Positions 1 through 8,694 of a DNA stretch of 64,000 bases are shown one piece after another. Every line of letters begins with the position of its first letter. Within the stretch, counting starts at the first letter, position 1. The DNA is from Roseburia sp. (lineage in GTDB: Bacteria; Bacillota; Clostridia; Lachnospirales; Lachnospiraceae). The position numbers and the translations under genes were made by a program. Below the pieces are notes generated by a model. That model did not search any database. It worked only from the letters and a program-made list of their open reading frames with translations, and was not told the origin of the DNA. The stretch is from the NCBI GenBank assembly GCA_022771695.1, contig JALEKJ010000020.1:1-64000 (forward strand), given 5' to 3'.

Positions 1-195
1 GTGTGTACCGCGGTTGCGTGAATTGTCGTAGACTTTCGCAGACTATTAGCGGCACTTAGCGCTTGCGACCGGAACAAAAACTTTGGGCGGGCAGATTTGC
101 TTCTTCGATACAGTAACTATTTACACATAAATCATATCACTGTAAACAACAATATTTCTCCCCTACAAACCGGAATTGGGCAAAAAGGAATCTCC

Positions 196-225
196 TTGAC
201 AGTAACAAGCGGAAAAACGTATAGT
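196..225 (+). promoter_or_regulatory. Sigma-A-like promoter upstream of nucleosidase gene
   Basis: TTGACA (196-201) - 18 bp - TATAGT (220-225). Confidence 0.6.
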
Positions 226-287
226 AAATACAGAGATTGCACCTTTCTTGGAAGATGCAGAATAAGAAGACAGAAAGTGACAAAAAT

Positions 288-1058
288 ATGCAGCAATATG
301 ATTTTACAAAACAGCCATCTATCCTGATACAGGGAGCGATGGAGATAGAGACTGATTACTTGATTGGGCAGTTGGAGGACGCCGTGTGTGTGGCGGTTGG
401 AAACTGGAAGTTTTATACAGGATTCCTTGGCAGGTACAGAGAACCGGTGATTGTTTCACGAACCTATCAGGGCATGGTAAATGCGTCAGCGGATACTGCT
501 CTCGGACTGACGTATTTTGCGCCGAAAGCGGTTATTAATCAGGGAATTGCAGGCGGACATGATGAGGATATTCATCTGGGAGAGATTGTGATTGGAGAAC
601 GGGTGGTTCCCATGGGGGCCGTTATGCAGGAATTTCGAGCAAAAGGCGTCGGGATAGATCCGCTTGGTTTTGAAGCGCTTCCGCTCGAGATTTATGATAA
701 AGTGAAACAAACGACTGCAAAGGTGTTGGATTTCCCTTGTGATAAAGAGCTGATAGAGGCAGCAGAACGCGTACAAACGGATATTCACATGCATCGTGGT
801 GTGTTAGGTTCGGCAGATGAGTGGAATAATCAGATTGACTGGATTGCAGTTATGCGGGAACGTTATCAGACATCTTCGGAGGATATGGAAGCTGCTGCAG
901 TTGCGCAGATATGCCGGTCCTATGGGGTACCGTTTATTGGTATTCGCATCATATCGAACTCGGTTGTGAACGGGGAAGACTTTGATGAGTCGGTAGCGCT
1001 TTGTGGACAGAAGTATATACAAAGTTACGTTGAGGAGCTTCATGAGTTTAGAAAGTAA
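288..1058 (+). CDS. 5'-methylthioadenosine/S-adenosylhomocysteine nucleosidase-like phosphorylase-superfamily protein
   Basis: ORF 237..1058, likely start Met at 288; motifs 'INQGIAGGHDEDIHLGEIVIGERVV' and 'EDMEAAAVAQICRSYGVPFIGIRIISN' are typical of the PNP_UDP_1/MTAN family. Confidence 0.8.
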   Translation: MQQYDFTKQPSILIQGAMEIETDYLIGQLEDAVCVAVGNWKFYTGFLGRYREPVIVSRTYQGMVNASADTALGLTYFAPKAVINQGIAGGHDEDIHLGEIVIGERVVPMGAVMQEFRAKGVGIDPLGFEALPLEIYDKVKQTTAKVLDFPCDKELIEAAERVQTDIHMHRGVLGSADEWNNQIDWIAVMRERYQTSSEDMEAAAVAQICRSYGVPFIGIRIISNSVVNGEDFDESVALCGQKYIQSYVEELHEFRK

Positions 1059-1079
1059 TGGGACTTTGGGAGGAGTAAA

Positions 1080-3917
1080 ATGCAGAGACGATACAAAAGA
1101 GCAGGTGCAGTTTTTCTGACAGTGCTTTGTGTATGTGGGCTAATCGGTACAACTTCGATATATGGAGCAGAAACTGTAAATGAGACAGAGAAAAAAGTTG
1201 TGAGAATCGGCTACATTGATTATGCGGGGTTTATTACTGAGATGCCGGACGGCTCTTATGAAGGGTATGGTGTAGAATATCTGGAAGAGATTGCTGAGTA
1301 TACCGGTTGGGAATATGAATATGTGTATGACAGTTGGGAGAATCATATGCAAAGTCTCTTGGACGGAGAAATTGATTTTGTCTGTCATGCGCAGAAGACG
1401 AATGAAAGAGAAGAAAATTATTTGTTTTCAAAGTACTCAATCGGTGCGGAGGCAAGCGTACTTTATGCGCGAAAAGATGACGATAGATATTACTATAATG
1501 ATTTTGAAGCTTTTGGCGGAATGAAAATTGCGGTATTATCGGACAGTTTTCAGAACGCGGAGTTCTCCGAGTATGCACATAAAAAGGGATTTGATTTCAG
1601 TTTTGTGCCATATGGGACACCGGAGGAGTGCTTCAGTGCTTTAGATGCAGAGTTGGTGGATGCGGTAGCCATGGGAAGCCTTGCATTGCAGCCGGAGTAT
1701 AAAGTAATTTGCCGATTTGGTTCGGACCCGTTTTATTTTATGACAGGAAAAGAAAATCAGGAGTTGATAGATGAATTAGATGATGCGCTTGGGCAGATTA
1801 CGGCAGCGGGGTCTTCCTTCCAGGCGGATTTGTATCAGAAGTATTATGGCGATTTGACGGCAGAACAGGAAGTTACCCTCACAAGAGAAGAAGCAGAATA
1901 TATTCGCGAGGCGGATACCATACATATTGCGTTTATCCCGTCCAGAAAGCCATTTTCTTATATCAATGAAGATGGTGAAATGGCGGGGATTGCGGTTGAT
2001 ATTATGAAGCTTGTCGAAGAACGCAGTGGGCTTACCTTTGAATATGTTATGATGCCGAATGGCATGCGTGCGGCAGAATATTTAGAGCTTCATCCGGATG
2101 CGTTTATAGCAGGTATCATGGTAGATAATCCTGCATTTCAGAAAGAACCATTTCTGCTATCCGGTACGATTTACACAGATGATGTTTCCTTGGCGTGTGT
2201 AAGCGGTAAAGAATACAATCTGGACGCAGAAAACCAGACTTATAAGCTGACGATTCCTGGGAGCTATGCGGCACTTGAGGATTATATCAAGCGGAATTAT
2301 CCGCAGTTTGAGATTATACAGTGCACCGGAACAGAAGAATGTCTGCACATGGTTTTAGATGGAGAAGCAGATTTCGTTGCACAGAATGTCAATGTGCTAA
2401 AGCCGTATCTCGCGAATCCACACTATGAAGGAATGACAGTCCTTCCAACGTTTTTTATGGAAGAGAACATGGGAATCGTTTCCCTGAAAACAGAAGAACA
2501 TGAGATTGTGACCAATATTATTAATCGTTGCGTGGAGACAATTACTTCTAAAGAAATGGCGCAATTTACTGTAAATCATACGGTTGCCAATGCATATCGC
2601 CTCACTTGGGGAGATATGCTATACAAATTCCGATATCCGTTTATTGTAATTGGTTTTCTGGTTGTGGCAGTAATTATCATGATGCAGGCTCTTATGATGC
2701 TGCGTAAAAGAAATTATCGCAGACTTGAAGAGAAGAATGGGCAGCTTGCGGAAGCGGTCGCACAGGCGAACCATGCGAACCAGGCAAAAAGCCAGTTTTT
2801 AGCGAGAATGAGCCATGAAATACGAACACCGATGAATGCTATTGTAGGGCTGACGGAGCTTGCAAGGCATCACAAGGAAGAACCGGTGCAGATAACCGAG
2901 TATTTGGATAAGATTGAGACGTCCTCAAAGGTTTTGCTTGGAATTATCAATGATGTGCTGGACATGTCTGCGATTGAGAGCAATAAGTTGAAAATTGCGC
3001 AAAAGCCATTTTGGATACGCGAAATATTAAAGTCGATATATACGGTATACAGTACACAGTGCAAGCAGAAAGGTATCGCATTTGTGATGGATGTGGACGA
3101 TATGAAAAACAACTGCCTGCGAGGTGATGGGCTGAGATTAAACCAAGTGCTTTTGAATCTGATTTCCAATGCATATAAGTTCACACCGGAGGGTGGTAGG
3201 ATTACGGTTACAGTCAAGGAACTTTCCAAGCAGGGAGAAAAGATTTACTACAAATTTACTGTGGCAGATACCGGCGAAGGAATGTCAGAAGAGATGCTGG
3301 GCAGATTATTCCTTCCGTTCGAGCAGGAGGGCGCTGATACGGCACAGAAGCATGGTGGTAGCGGATTGGGGCTTTCGATTGCGAAAAACTTAGTCGAATT
3401 GATGGGAGGTTCGATTTCCTGCCAGTCTGAAAAAGGAAAAGGCACGATGTTTACCGTGTCGATTCCGTTCCTGTTAGATGAGGATGTGACAGAAGCGCAT
3501 CAGGATATCGGCGAGAAGCAGGAGACACTGGAGTTAGATAGGAGATATGATTTTGCGGGTAGGAAAGTACTACTGGTAGAAGATACAGAGATGAATGCAG
3601 AGATTGCGAATGAACTGCTTTCGCTTGTTAATATGAATGTAGATCATGTATGGAACGGAAAAGAAGCAGTGGAATTGTTTTCGACAGCAGAGCCGGGGAC
3701 TTATGCAGCAGTACTGATGGATGTGCAGATGCCGGTAATGAATGGATATGAAGCTGCATCCGCGATACGTGCGTTGAACCATCCGGACGCAGCAACGATA
3801 CCAATTTATGCGATGACAGCAAATGCATTTACTGAGGATGTCAGTGCGGCACTCAATGCCGGAATGAATGGACATATTGCAAAACCTATTGATACGGAAA
3901 TCTTATATGAGACCTAA
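1080..3917 (+). CDS. Hybrid sensor histidine kinase/response regulator with two periplasmic SBP_bac_3-like sensor domains
   Basis: Signal peptide; tandem solute-binding-like domains; TM; HisKA 'FLARMSHEIRTPMNAIVG'; HATPase 'GSGLGLSIAKNLVELMGG'; REC 'VLMDVQMPVMNGYEA'. Confidence 0.9.
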   Translation: MQRRYKRAGAVFLTVLCVCGLIGTTSIYGAETVNETEKKVVRIGYIDYAGFITEMPDGSYEGYGVEYLEEIAEYTGWEYEYVYDSWENHMQSLLDGEIDFVCHAQKTNEREENYLFSKYSIGAEASVLYARKDDDRYYYNDFEAFGGMKIAVLSDSFQNAEFSEYAHKKGFDFSFVPYGTPEECFSALDAELVDAVAMGSLALQPEYKVICRFGSDPFYFMTGKENQELIDELDDALGQITAAGSSFQADLYQKYYGDLTAEQEVTLTREEAEYIREADTIHIAFIPSRKPFSYINEDGEMAGIAVDIMKLVEERSGLTFEYVMMPNGMRAAEYLELHPDAFIAGIMVDNPAFQKEPFLLSGTIYTDDVSLACVSGKEYNLDAENQTYKLTIPGSYAALEDYIKRNYPQFEIIQCTGTEECLHMVLDGEADFVAQNVNVLKPYLANPHYEGMTVLPTFFMEENMGIVSLKTEEHEIVTNIINRCVETITSKEMAQFTVNHTVANAYRLTWGDMLYKFRYPFIVIGFLVVAVIIMMQALMMLRKRNYRRLEEKNGQLAEAVAQANHANQAKSQFLARMSHEIRTPMNAIVGLTELARHHKEEPVQITEYLDKIETSSKVLLGIINDVLDMSAIESNKLKIAQKPFWIREILKSIYTVYSTQCKQKGIAFVMDVDDMKNNCLRGDGLRLNQVLLNLISNAYKFTPEGGRITVTVKELSKQGEKIYYKFTVADTGEGMSEEMLGRLFLPFEQEGADTAQKHGGSGLGLSIAKNLVELMGGSISCQSEKGKGTMFTVSIPFLLDEDVTEAHQDIGEKQETLELDRRYDFAGRKVLLVEDTEMNAEIANELLSLVNMNVDHVWNGKEAVELFSTAEPGTYAAVLMDVQMPVMNGYEAASAIRALNHPDAATIPIYAMTANAFTEDVSAALNAGMNGHIAKPIDTEILYET

Positions 3918-3940
3918 AGAAAGGCAATAGGAGAAGACTG

Positions 3941-4477
3941 ATGGCAGATTATATTACAACATTTTCAAAGATACATTTCACGCCGCTTGCACCGCGGCGT
4001 GAAGACATTATAATTGAAGATATTGCACATGCGCTCTCTCTTATGACACGGGCGAATGGACATTTCCCGGAGTTCTATTCGGTGGCACAGCATTGCATGG
4101 ATTGTGCCATGGTAGCAGAAGCGGAATGTCTTAGCATTAGAGAGCAGTTGGCTTGTTTGCTTCATGATGCCAGCGAAGCATATTTGTCGGACATTACCAG
4201 ACCGGTGAAGGCAAACCTGACAGAATACCGACGCATTGAGAAGGCATTACAGGATATGATTTATGAGAAGTATTTGCCGGGGGGACTTACGGAAGCGGAA
4301 GCGCAGACGGTAAAACGCATTGATGATACCTGCTTGTATTATGAATTTGAACATTTCATGGGAGAAAGATTGTCCCTACAGGTACCGCAGATAGCAAAGG
4401 TACCGGAATATAAAATAAGCCCCTTCCGAGAGGCGGAAGAGGCATTCTTAAAGCGGTTTTATGAGTTGACAGATTAA
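3941..4477 (+). CDS. HD-domain phosphohydrolase (YfbR-like)
   Basis: 'SVAQHCMDCAMVAE...ACLLHDASEAYLSDITRPVK' HD motif. Confidence 0.8.
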   Translation: MADYITTFSKIHFTPLAPRREDIIIEDIAHALSLMTRANGHFPEFYSVAQHCMDCAMVAEAECLSIREQLACLLHDASEAYLSDITRPVKANLTEYRRIEKALQDMIYEKYLPGGLTEAEAQTVKRIDDTCLYYEFEHFMGERLSLQVPQIAKVPEYKISPFREAEEAFLKRFYELTD

Positions 4478-4761
4478 TAGTTGCTAAGAATAAGTCGGCT
4501 CTTAAAAGGAGCTTCCAACTGGTCGATGGTTCTTCTTGCCTGACCATAACGATTACGATTTGTGCTGATAATATATATTTGGCTTGCACCGCGATACTTT
4601 TCACGCAGGAAAAACGGTATCTTAATCCAATTCCTTGTAAATGGAATCTGATTCTCTATCAAAAGCTGGGCGGCATGATTGCTGATGCGTTCATTTGTCG
4701 TCCGGCATAATTCCACATCTTTATCAATTTTCTTTGTATTTCCTAAAATTTTTGCTGCCAT
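4474..4761 (-). CDS. Small uncharacterised protein, second gene after an HTH regulator
   Basis: ORF with SD GAGGTG upstream of Met at 4761; immediately downstream of HTH gene on the same strand. Confidence 0.6.
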   Translation of the reverse strand: MAAKILGNTKKIDKDVELCRTTNERISNHAAQLLIENQIPFTRNWIKIPFFLREKYRGASQIYIISTNRNRYGQARRTIDQLEAPFKSRLILSNY

Positions 4762-4779
4762 AGGTAGCACCTCTCATGA

Positions 4780-5016
4780 TTAACTAATTTTGATATGAAC
4801 CTGTTTCCCCAGACTGTCTGCAACCTTTACAAGGAAGTCTAAACTTGGATTGTACTTGCCACTTTCAAAACGGGAAATATTGGATTTCTTCGTGCCGACG
4901 CGCTCGGCTAGCACTTCTTGCGTTACATCCTGCGCTTTGCGGGCTTTTTTTAACTGTTCAACCACTTCGTAGCGTGGAGCCAGCCGTTTGTCTTTTTCTT
5001 TCATGTTTTTCCCCAA
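4780..5016 (-). CDS. XRE-family HTH transcriptional regulator (HigA-antitoxin-like)
   Basis: 'QDVTQEVLAERVGTKKSNISRFESGKYNPSLDFLVKVADSLG' HTH_3. Confidence 0.85.
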   Translation of the reverse strand: MGKNMKEKDKRLAPRYEVVEQLKKARKAQDVTQEVLAERVGTKKSNISRFESGKYNPSLDFLVKVADSLGKQVHIKIS

Positions 5017-5056
5017 TCTGCAAAAAACGTTTATTGATTAAAAATGCTCTGATAAA

Positions 5057-5085
5057 ATGTTATCATATATGATAACTTTTGTCAA
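5057..5085 (-). promoter_or_regulatory. Promoter/operator of the HTH gene: TTGACA-17-TAACAT with an 18-bp perfect palindrome inside
   Basis: Minus strand TTGACA (5080-5085), TAACAT (5057-5062); palindrome GTTATCATATATGATAAC at 5059-5076. Confidence 0.7.
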
Positions 5086-5209
5086 TGAAATAGAGGTGTT
5101 GATTCGAGACAACTTAGAAGCTGGTGTTTCAAAGGAAAGCATTTGCAGGAAAGTACAGAAATATTTTGGAATAAGCATGGAGGAATTAGAAAGCTATTTT
5201 CCGAAATAG
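5057..5209 (+). CDS. Possible small ORF (50 aa), divergent from HTH gene
   Basis: MLSYMITFVNEIEVLIRDNLEAGVSKESICRKVQKYFGISMEELESYFPK; start uncertain (weak RBS, start overlaps the divergent promoter). Confidence 0.35.
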   Translation: MLSYMITFVNEIEVLIRDNLEAGVSKESICRKVQKYFGISMEELESYFPK

Positions 5210-5420
5210 CTGAATTGTAAAACGAAGATTGTACACCATAAAATAATTTCCCATTCCCAAATTACACAACCATTTTTTGTCGAATCGGACGTTGTTTTGA
5301 CACATCCTGCTAATAGTGGGAGCGTATTCTTAAAACTTGCCGCACTTTCGTTGACAGTGCCGGTCAAATCACCTATCATTATAATTGCACAATAAAACTA
5401 TGACAGCAAAGGTGGACAAT

Positions 5421-5561
5421 ATGAGCGATGATGCAGAAATGAATCGTTTAACGAAAGAAAATGACAATTTTAAGAAAATTATAGAGACACAGCAGAATAC
5501 CATCAATCGAATGATTGATTACTTTATTCTTGGCATTCACAATACCAAGTTGCAAAAGTAG
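5421..5561 (+). CDS. Small ORF (46 aa), hypothetical
   Basis: SD-like AAAGGTGG upstream of ATG 5421; MSDDAEMNRLTKENDNFKKIIETQQNTINRMIDYFILGIHNTKLQK; followed by a strong terminator. Confidence 0.55.
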   Translation: MSDDAEMNRLTKENDNFKKIIETQQNTINRMIDYFILGIHNTKLQK

Positions 5562-5565
5562 AGAT

Positions 5566-5600
5566 AAAAAGAGAATGAAAAAACATTCTCTTTTTATTTT
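5566..5600 (+). terminator. Rho-independent terminator
   Basis: AAAAAGAGAATG-loop-CATTCTCTTTTTATTTT. Confidence 0.85.
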
Positions 5601-5696
5601 ACTTTATTTTCTTCCGTGCTATAATTATTTACATAAAGTAACAGCATTTTCTCTTTATTGAATTTGCGAGTAATTTGACAAGAAAGGACTTTTGCC

Positions 5697-6527
5697 ATGT
5701 TTCATTTTACAGATGATTGTATCATAGGAATCAAACAAATTGATGACGAGCATCGGCATCTATTTTCATTAATAGAAAAAGGGCTCGAATTGTTACAAAG
5801 CGAATATTTGTCAGATCGTTATGAGAGCGTAAAAGAACTCTTAGAAGAATTGGAAGATTATGCTGACCAGCATTTTGCCCATGAAGAAGCCTACATGGAG
5901 CAGATTCGGGATCCGGAGTTGATACGTCAACGCATACAGCACACAATGTTTCGAGACAAGATACGTGACTTCATGTTTATGGATATCAATGACGAAGCTG
6001 AACAACAGCGGGTACTGGAAGATTTGATGAACTTTATGGCAAAATGGCTCTACCATCACGTTATTGGCAGTGATATCATGATTGGCAAGCTTCCGCCGCT
6101 TGAGGAATGGATGATTCGCGAGAACCCCTGTGAATTCTCAGATGAATACCTAACCGGTATTCTCTTAATTGATGAAGAACACCGAGAATTGTTCCACATT
6201 GTGGAACGAGCTTATCAGATTGTAAAATCTTATTCTGTCGCAGACAGCTATGATGAAATCACTCGGATTCTTGGTGAACTGAAGGACTATACCTGCGAGC
6301 ATTTCCACGACGAAGAAGAATACATGGAAAGAATCCATTATGCGGGGTTGGAAGCGCAGAAACGTGCACATGCATCTTTTGTCTATAAGCTGGAAAGCAT
6401 AGACCTCATGGAAGTTGATGCTGACCCGCAAAAATATATGGAAAGCCTGATTGAGTTCCTGCTTGGCTGGCTCGTGCAGCACATTCTCTATACCGACAAA
6501 AAGATTCCAATTACGACCGACATTTAA
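5697..6527 (+). CDS. Tandem bacteriohemerythrin-domain protein
   Basis: Two hemerythrin repeats: 'GIKQIDDEHRHLF...HFAHEEAYM' and 'GILLIDEEHRELF...HFHDEEEYM'. Confidence 0.9.
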   Translation: MFHFTDDCIIGIKQIDDEHRHLFSLIEKGLELLQSEYLSDRYESVKELLEELEDYADQHFAHEEAYMEQIRDPELIRQRIQHTMFRDKIRDFMFMDINDEAEQQRVLEDLMNFMAKWLYHHVIGSDIMIGKLPPLEEWMIRENPCEFSDEYLTGILLIDEEHRELFHIVERAYQIVKSYSVADSYDEITRILGELKDYTCEHFHDEEEYMERIHYAGLEAQKRAHASFVYKLESIDLMEVDADPQKYMESLIEFLLGWLVQHILYTDKKIPITTDI

Positions 6528-6540
6528 TCTTATTGGTAAA

Positions 6541-6573
6541 AAAAAGAGAGATGAAAAATCATCTCTCTTTTTT
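6541..6573. terminator. Bidirectional rho-independent terminator between hemerythrin gene and tRNA-Leu
   Basis: AAAAAGAGAGATGA-AAAA-TCATCTCTCTTTTTT. Confidence 0.85.
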
Positions 6574-6575
6574 AA

Positions 6576-6658
6576 TGCCGGCAATGGGACTTGAACCCAT
6601 ACGTGGTTGCCCACAACAGATTTTGAGTCTGCCTCGTCTGCCATTCCGACACGCCGGC
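6576..6658 (-). tRNA. tRNA-Leu (anticodon CAA)
   Basis: Reverse complement GCCGGCGTGTCGGAATGGCAGACGAGGCAGACTCAAAATCTG...GGTTCAAGTCCCATTGCCGGCA; acceptor stem, T-loop GGTTCAAGTCC and long variable arm present. Confidence 0.93.
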
Positions 6659-6851
6659 ATATCTTCGCGCTGCGTTCTTTCGCTCGCTCAAGCAAAATCT
6701 ATCTTACCATAACATTTTTAAGATTGCAACCACAAAATTTATTTTTTATTGCACAGAAGTTGGTTTGTGAAATTTTTGCGAAATAAATAGGAAAAAGAAA
6801 GACAGTATGGTAAAATGGCAGAATGAAAATGTTAGGTGGAATTAGAAGAGT

Positions 6852-8693
6852 ATGAAACGGTTTCAAATAGAAAATTTAAAAAAACTTAAATATAAACATA
6901 TAATAGGGGGAGTGTTGGCGCTTGTTCCACCGGCAGCTTGCTTTTATTTGCTGGAATGCTATACGCACAATCCCTTTGCGGATGTGCGGTCATGGGCTCA
7001 GTTTTTTAATGTTGTGTTGTTTGAGTTGATAGCCGGCATTCTTTTTTGTGTGCTCGGAGATTTAAAGCGTGCATACCGCATCCAGGCAACGGCAGCCATG
7101 TTGTTTGGAATTGCGAATGCCTATGTTGTGCACTTTCGGACAAATCCGATCGTGCCGTGGGATATCTTTTCATGGAGGACGGCGGCGAGTGTAGCGGATA
7201 ATTATGATTTTACGCCGGATGCTCGTATGGTAACTGTGACATCTGCTTTTGTACTTATTCTTGTGGTACTGCGTTTGGTAAAGGTAAAATGGGGAAATTT
7301 TATTTGTCCAAAGCGGTGGATTGTGGGGCTGATACCGTTTGTGACGCTTCTCCTTTTTGCCAATACACTGCAACAGGAAGGTTTTCAGAATAGCCACAGA
7401 CTTTACAACAAGCTGTTTACACCGGTGTTCATGACAGAGGTGGATGGAATTCCCGTTACGTTTGTGATGAATTTGGCATATATGTCGATTGATAAACCGG
7501 ATGGTTACAATGAGAAAGAGGCACGGGAGCTTCTTTTGTCTTATGAGTACGGCAGTATGCAACAATCGGCAGACGAGCAGCAGGAAGCGGCAGAAACTAT
7601 GGCAGATGGCACCGGGGAACTGCCGAATATTATTGTCGTGATGAATGAATCATTTTCTGACCTTCGTGTGTTGGGCGATTTTGCAACAAATCAGGATTAT
7701 ATGCCGTATCTGCACAGTCTGCAGGCAGGATGTGAGAATACAGTTACCGGTATGCTGAATGTGTCTGTCTGTGGCGGTAACACGGCAAATACGGAGTTTG
7801 AATTCCTGACCGGTAATACGATGGCATTTTTACCACAGGGAAGCGTTCCGTATCAACAGTATATTACCGGAGAGTGTGAGACGTTTGCTTCACATCTGAA
7901 TGAACTGGGATATAAGACGGTGGCGACACACCCGTACAATGCAACGGGCTGGGAACGTGATGAGGTATATCCGTGGATGGGGTTTGATGACTGTATTTTT
8001 GTGGATGAGTATACAGGCGCATCCCGTGTGCGCAATTATGTGAGTGATGAGGCGTGTGTGGAGAAGATTATCTCACTCTATGAGCAAAAAGAGGCAGAAA
8101 CGCCATTGTTTGTATTTAATGTGACGATGCAGAACCATGGTGGATATCAGGATGCATATCCTGATTTTACGCCGGATGTGTCTGTAGACGGTATTGACAA
8201 TTTTTCTGTAAGTCAGTATCTGTCGCTGGTAAAGCTTTCGGACCAGTCGCTTGAGACATTGATTTCCTATTTTTCCGGAGTTGATGAGAAGACAGTCGTG
8301 GTGTTTTTTGGGGACCATCAGCCGAGTGATACGGTTGCGGCACCGATACTCGCACAGAATGGCATGGCTTGGAACAATCTTTCAGAGGAAGAATTGAAAC
8401 TGCGCTATCAGGTTCCTTATGTTATCTGGGCAAACTATGATATTGAGGAGGAACAGGAGGCTGATACGAGTGTAAACTTTCTTGGAGCAGAAGTGCTGAC
8501 ACGTGCGGGCGTGCCGACAACTGCATATCAGAAATTTCTATTGGCGTTAAAGGAGGAATATCCCATTGTTTCCCCTGTGCGTACAGTGGAGGCAGATGGT
8601 AGCGAGGAGTCGATATCCAAGGTGGATGGAGCGATGGATACCTATCGCAAATTGCAGTATTATCAACTGTTTGATTGGAAAAAGGGAAAGTGA
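6852..8693 (+). CDS. LTA synthase-like sulfatase-family membrane protein
   Basis: N-terminal TMs; 'NIIVVMNESFSDLRVLG', 'NTEFEFLTGNTMAFLPQGSVPYQQYI', 'VVVFFGDHQPS' of LtaS-type phosphoglycerol transferases. Confidence 0.88.
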   Translation: MKRFQIENLKKLKYKHIIGGVLALVPPAACFYLLECYTHNPFADVRSWAQFFNVVLFELIAGILFCVLGDLKRAYRIQATAAMLFGIANAYVVHFRTNPIVPWDIFSWRTAASVADNYDFTPDARMVTVTSAFVLILVVLRLVKVKWGNFICPKRWIVGLIPFVTLLLFANTLQQEGFQNSHRLYNKLFTPVFMTEVDGIPVTFVMNLAYMSIDKPDGYNEKEARELLLSYEYGSMQQSADEQQEAAETMADGTGELPNIIVVMNESFSDLRVLGDFATNQDYMPYLHSLQAGCENTVTGMLNVSVCGGNTANTEFEFLTGNTMAFLPQGSVPYQQYITGECETFASHLNELGYKTVATHPYNATGWERDEVYPWMGFDDCIFVDEYTGASRVRNYVSDEACVEKIISLYEQKEAETPLFVFNVTMQNHGGYQDAYPDFTPDVSVDGIDNFSVSQYLSLVKLSDQSLETLISYFSGVDEKTVVVFFGDHQPSDTVAAPILAQNGMAWNNLSEEELKLRYQVPYVIWANYDIEEEQEADTSVNFLGAEVLTRAGVPTTAYQKFLLALKEEYPIVSPVRTVEADGSEESISKVDGAMDTYRKLQYYQLFDWKKGK

Positions 8694-8694
8694 C

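Noticed and set aside
1-190. GC-rich start of window as a possible RNA gene end
   Set aside because: No recognisable rRNA/tRNA signature and context upstream is cut off.
3880-3917. Possible truncation of the hybrid kinase REC domain (ends …KPIDTEILYET*)
   Set aside because: Only a few C-terminal residues would be missing; cannot distinguish a natural end from a 1-nt deletion without relatives.
5194-5379. Minus-strand 60-aa ORF with a TATAAT-like upstream
   Set aside because: Overlaps the 3' end of the small + strand ORF, composition not clearly coding, no recognisable motif; left unannotated.
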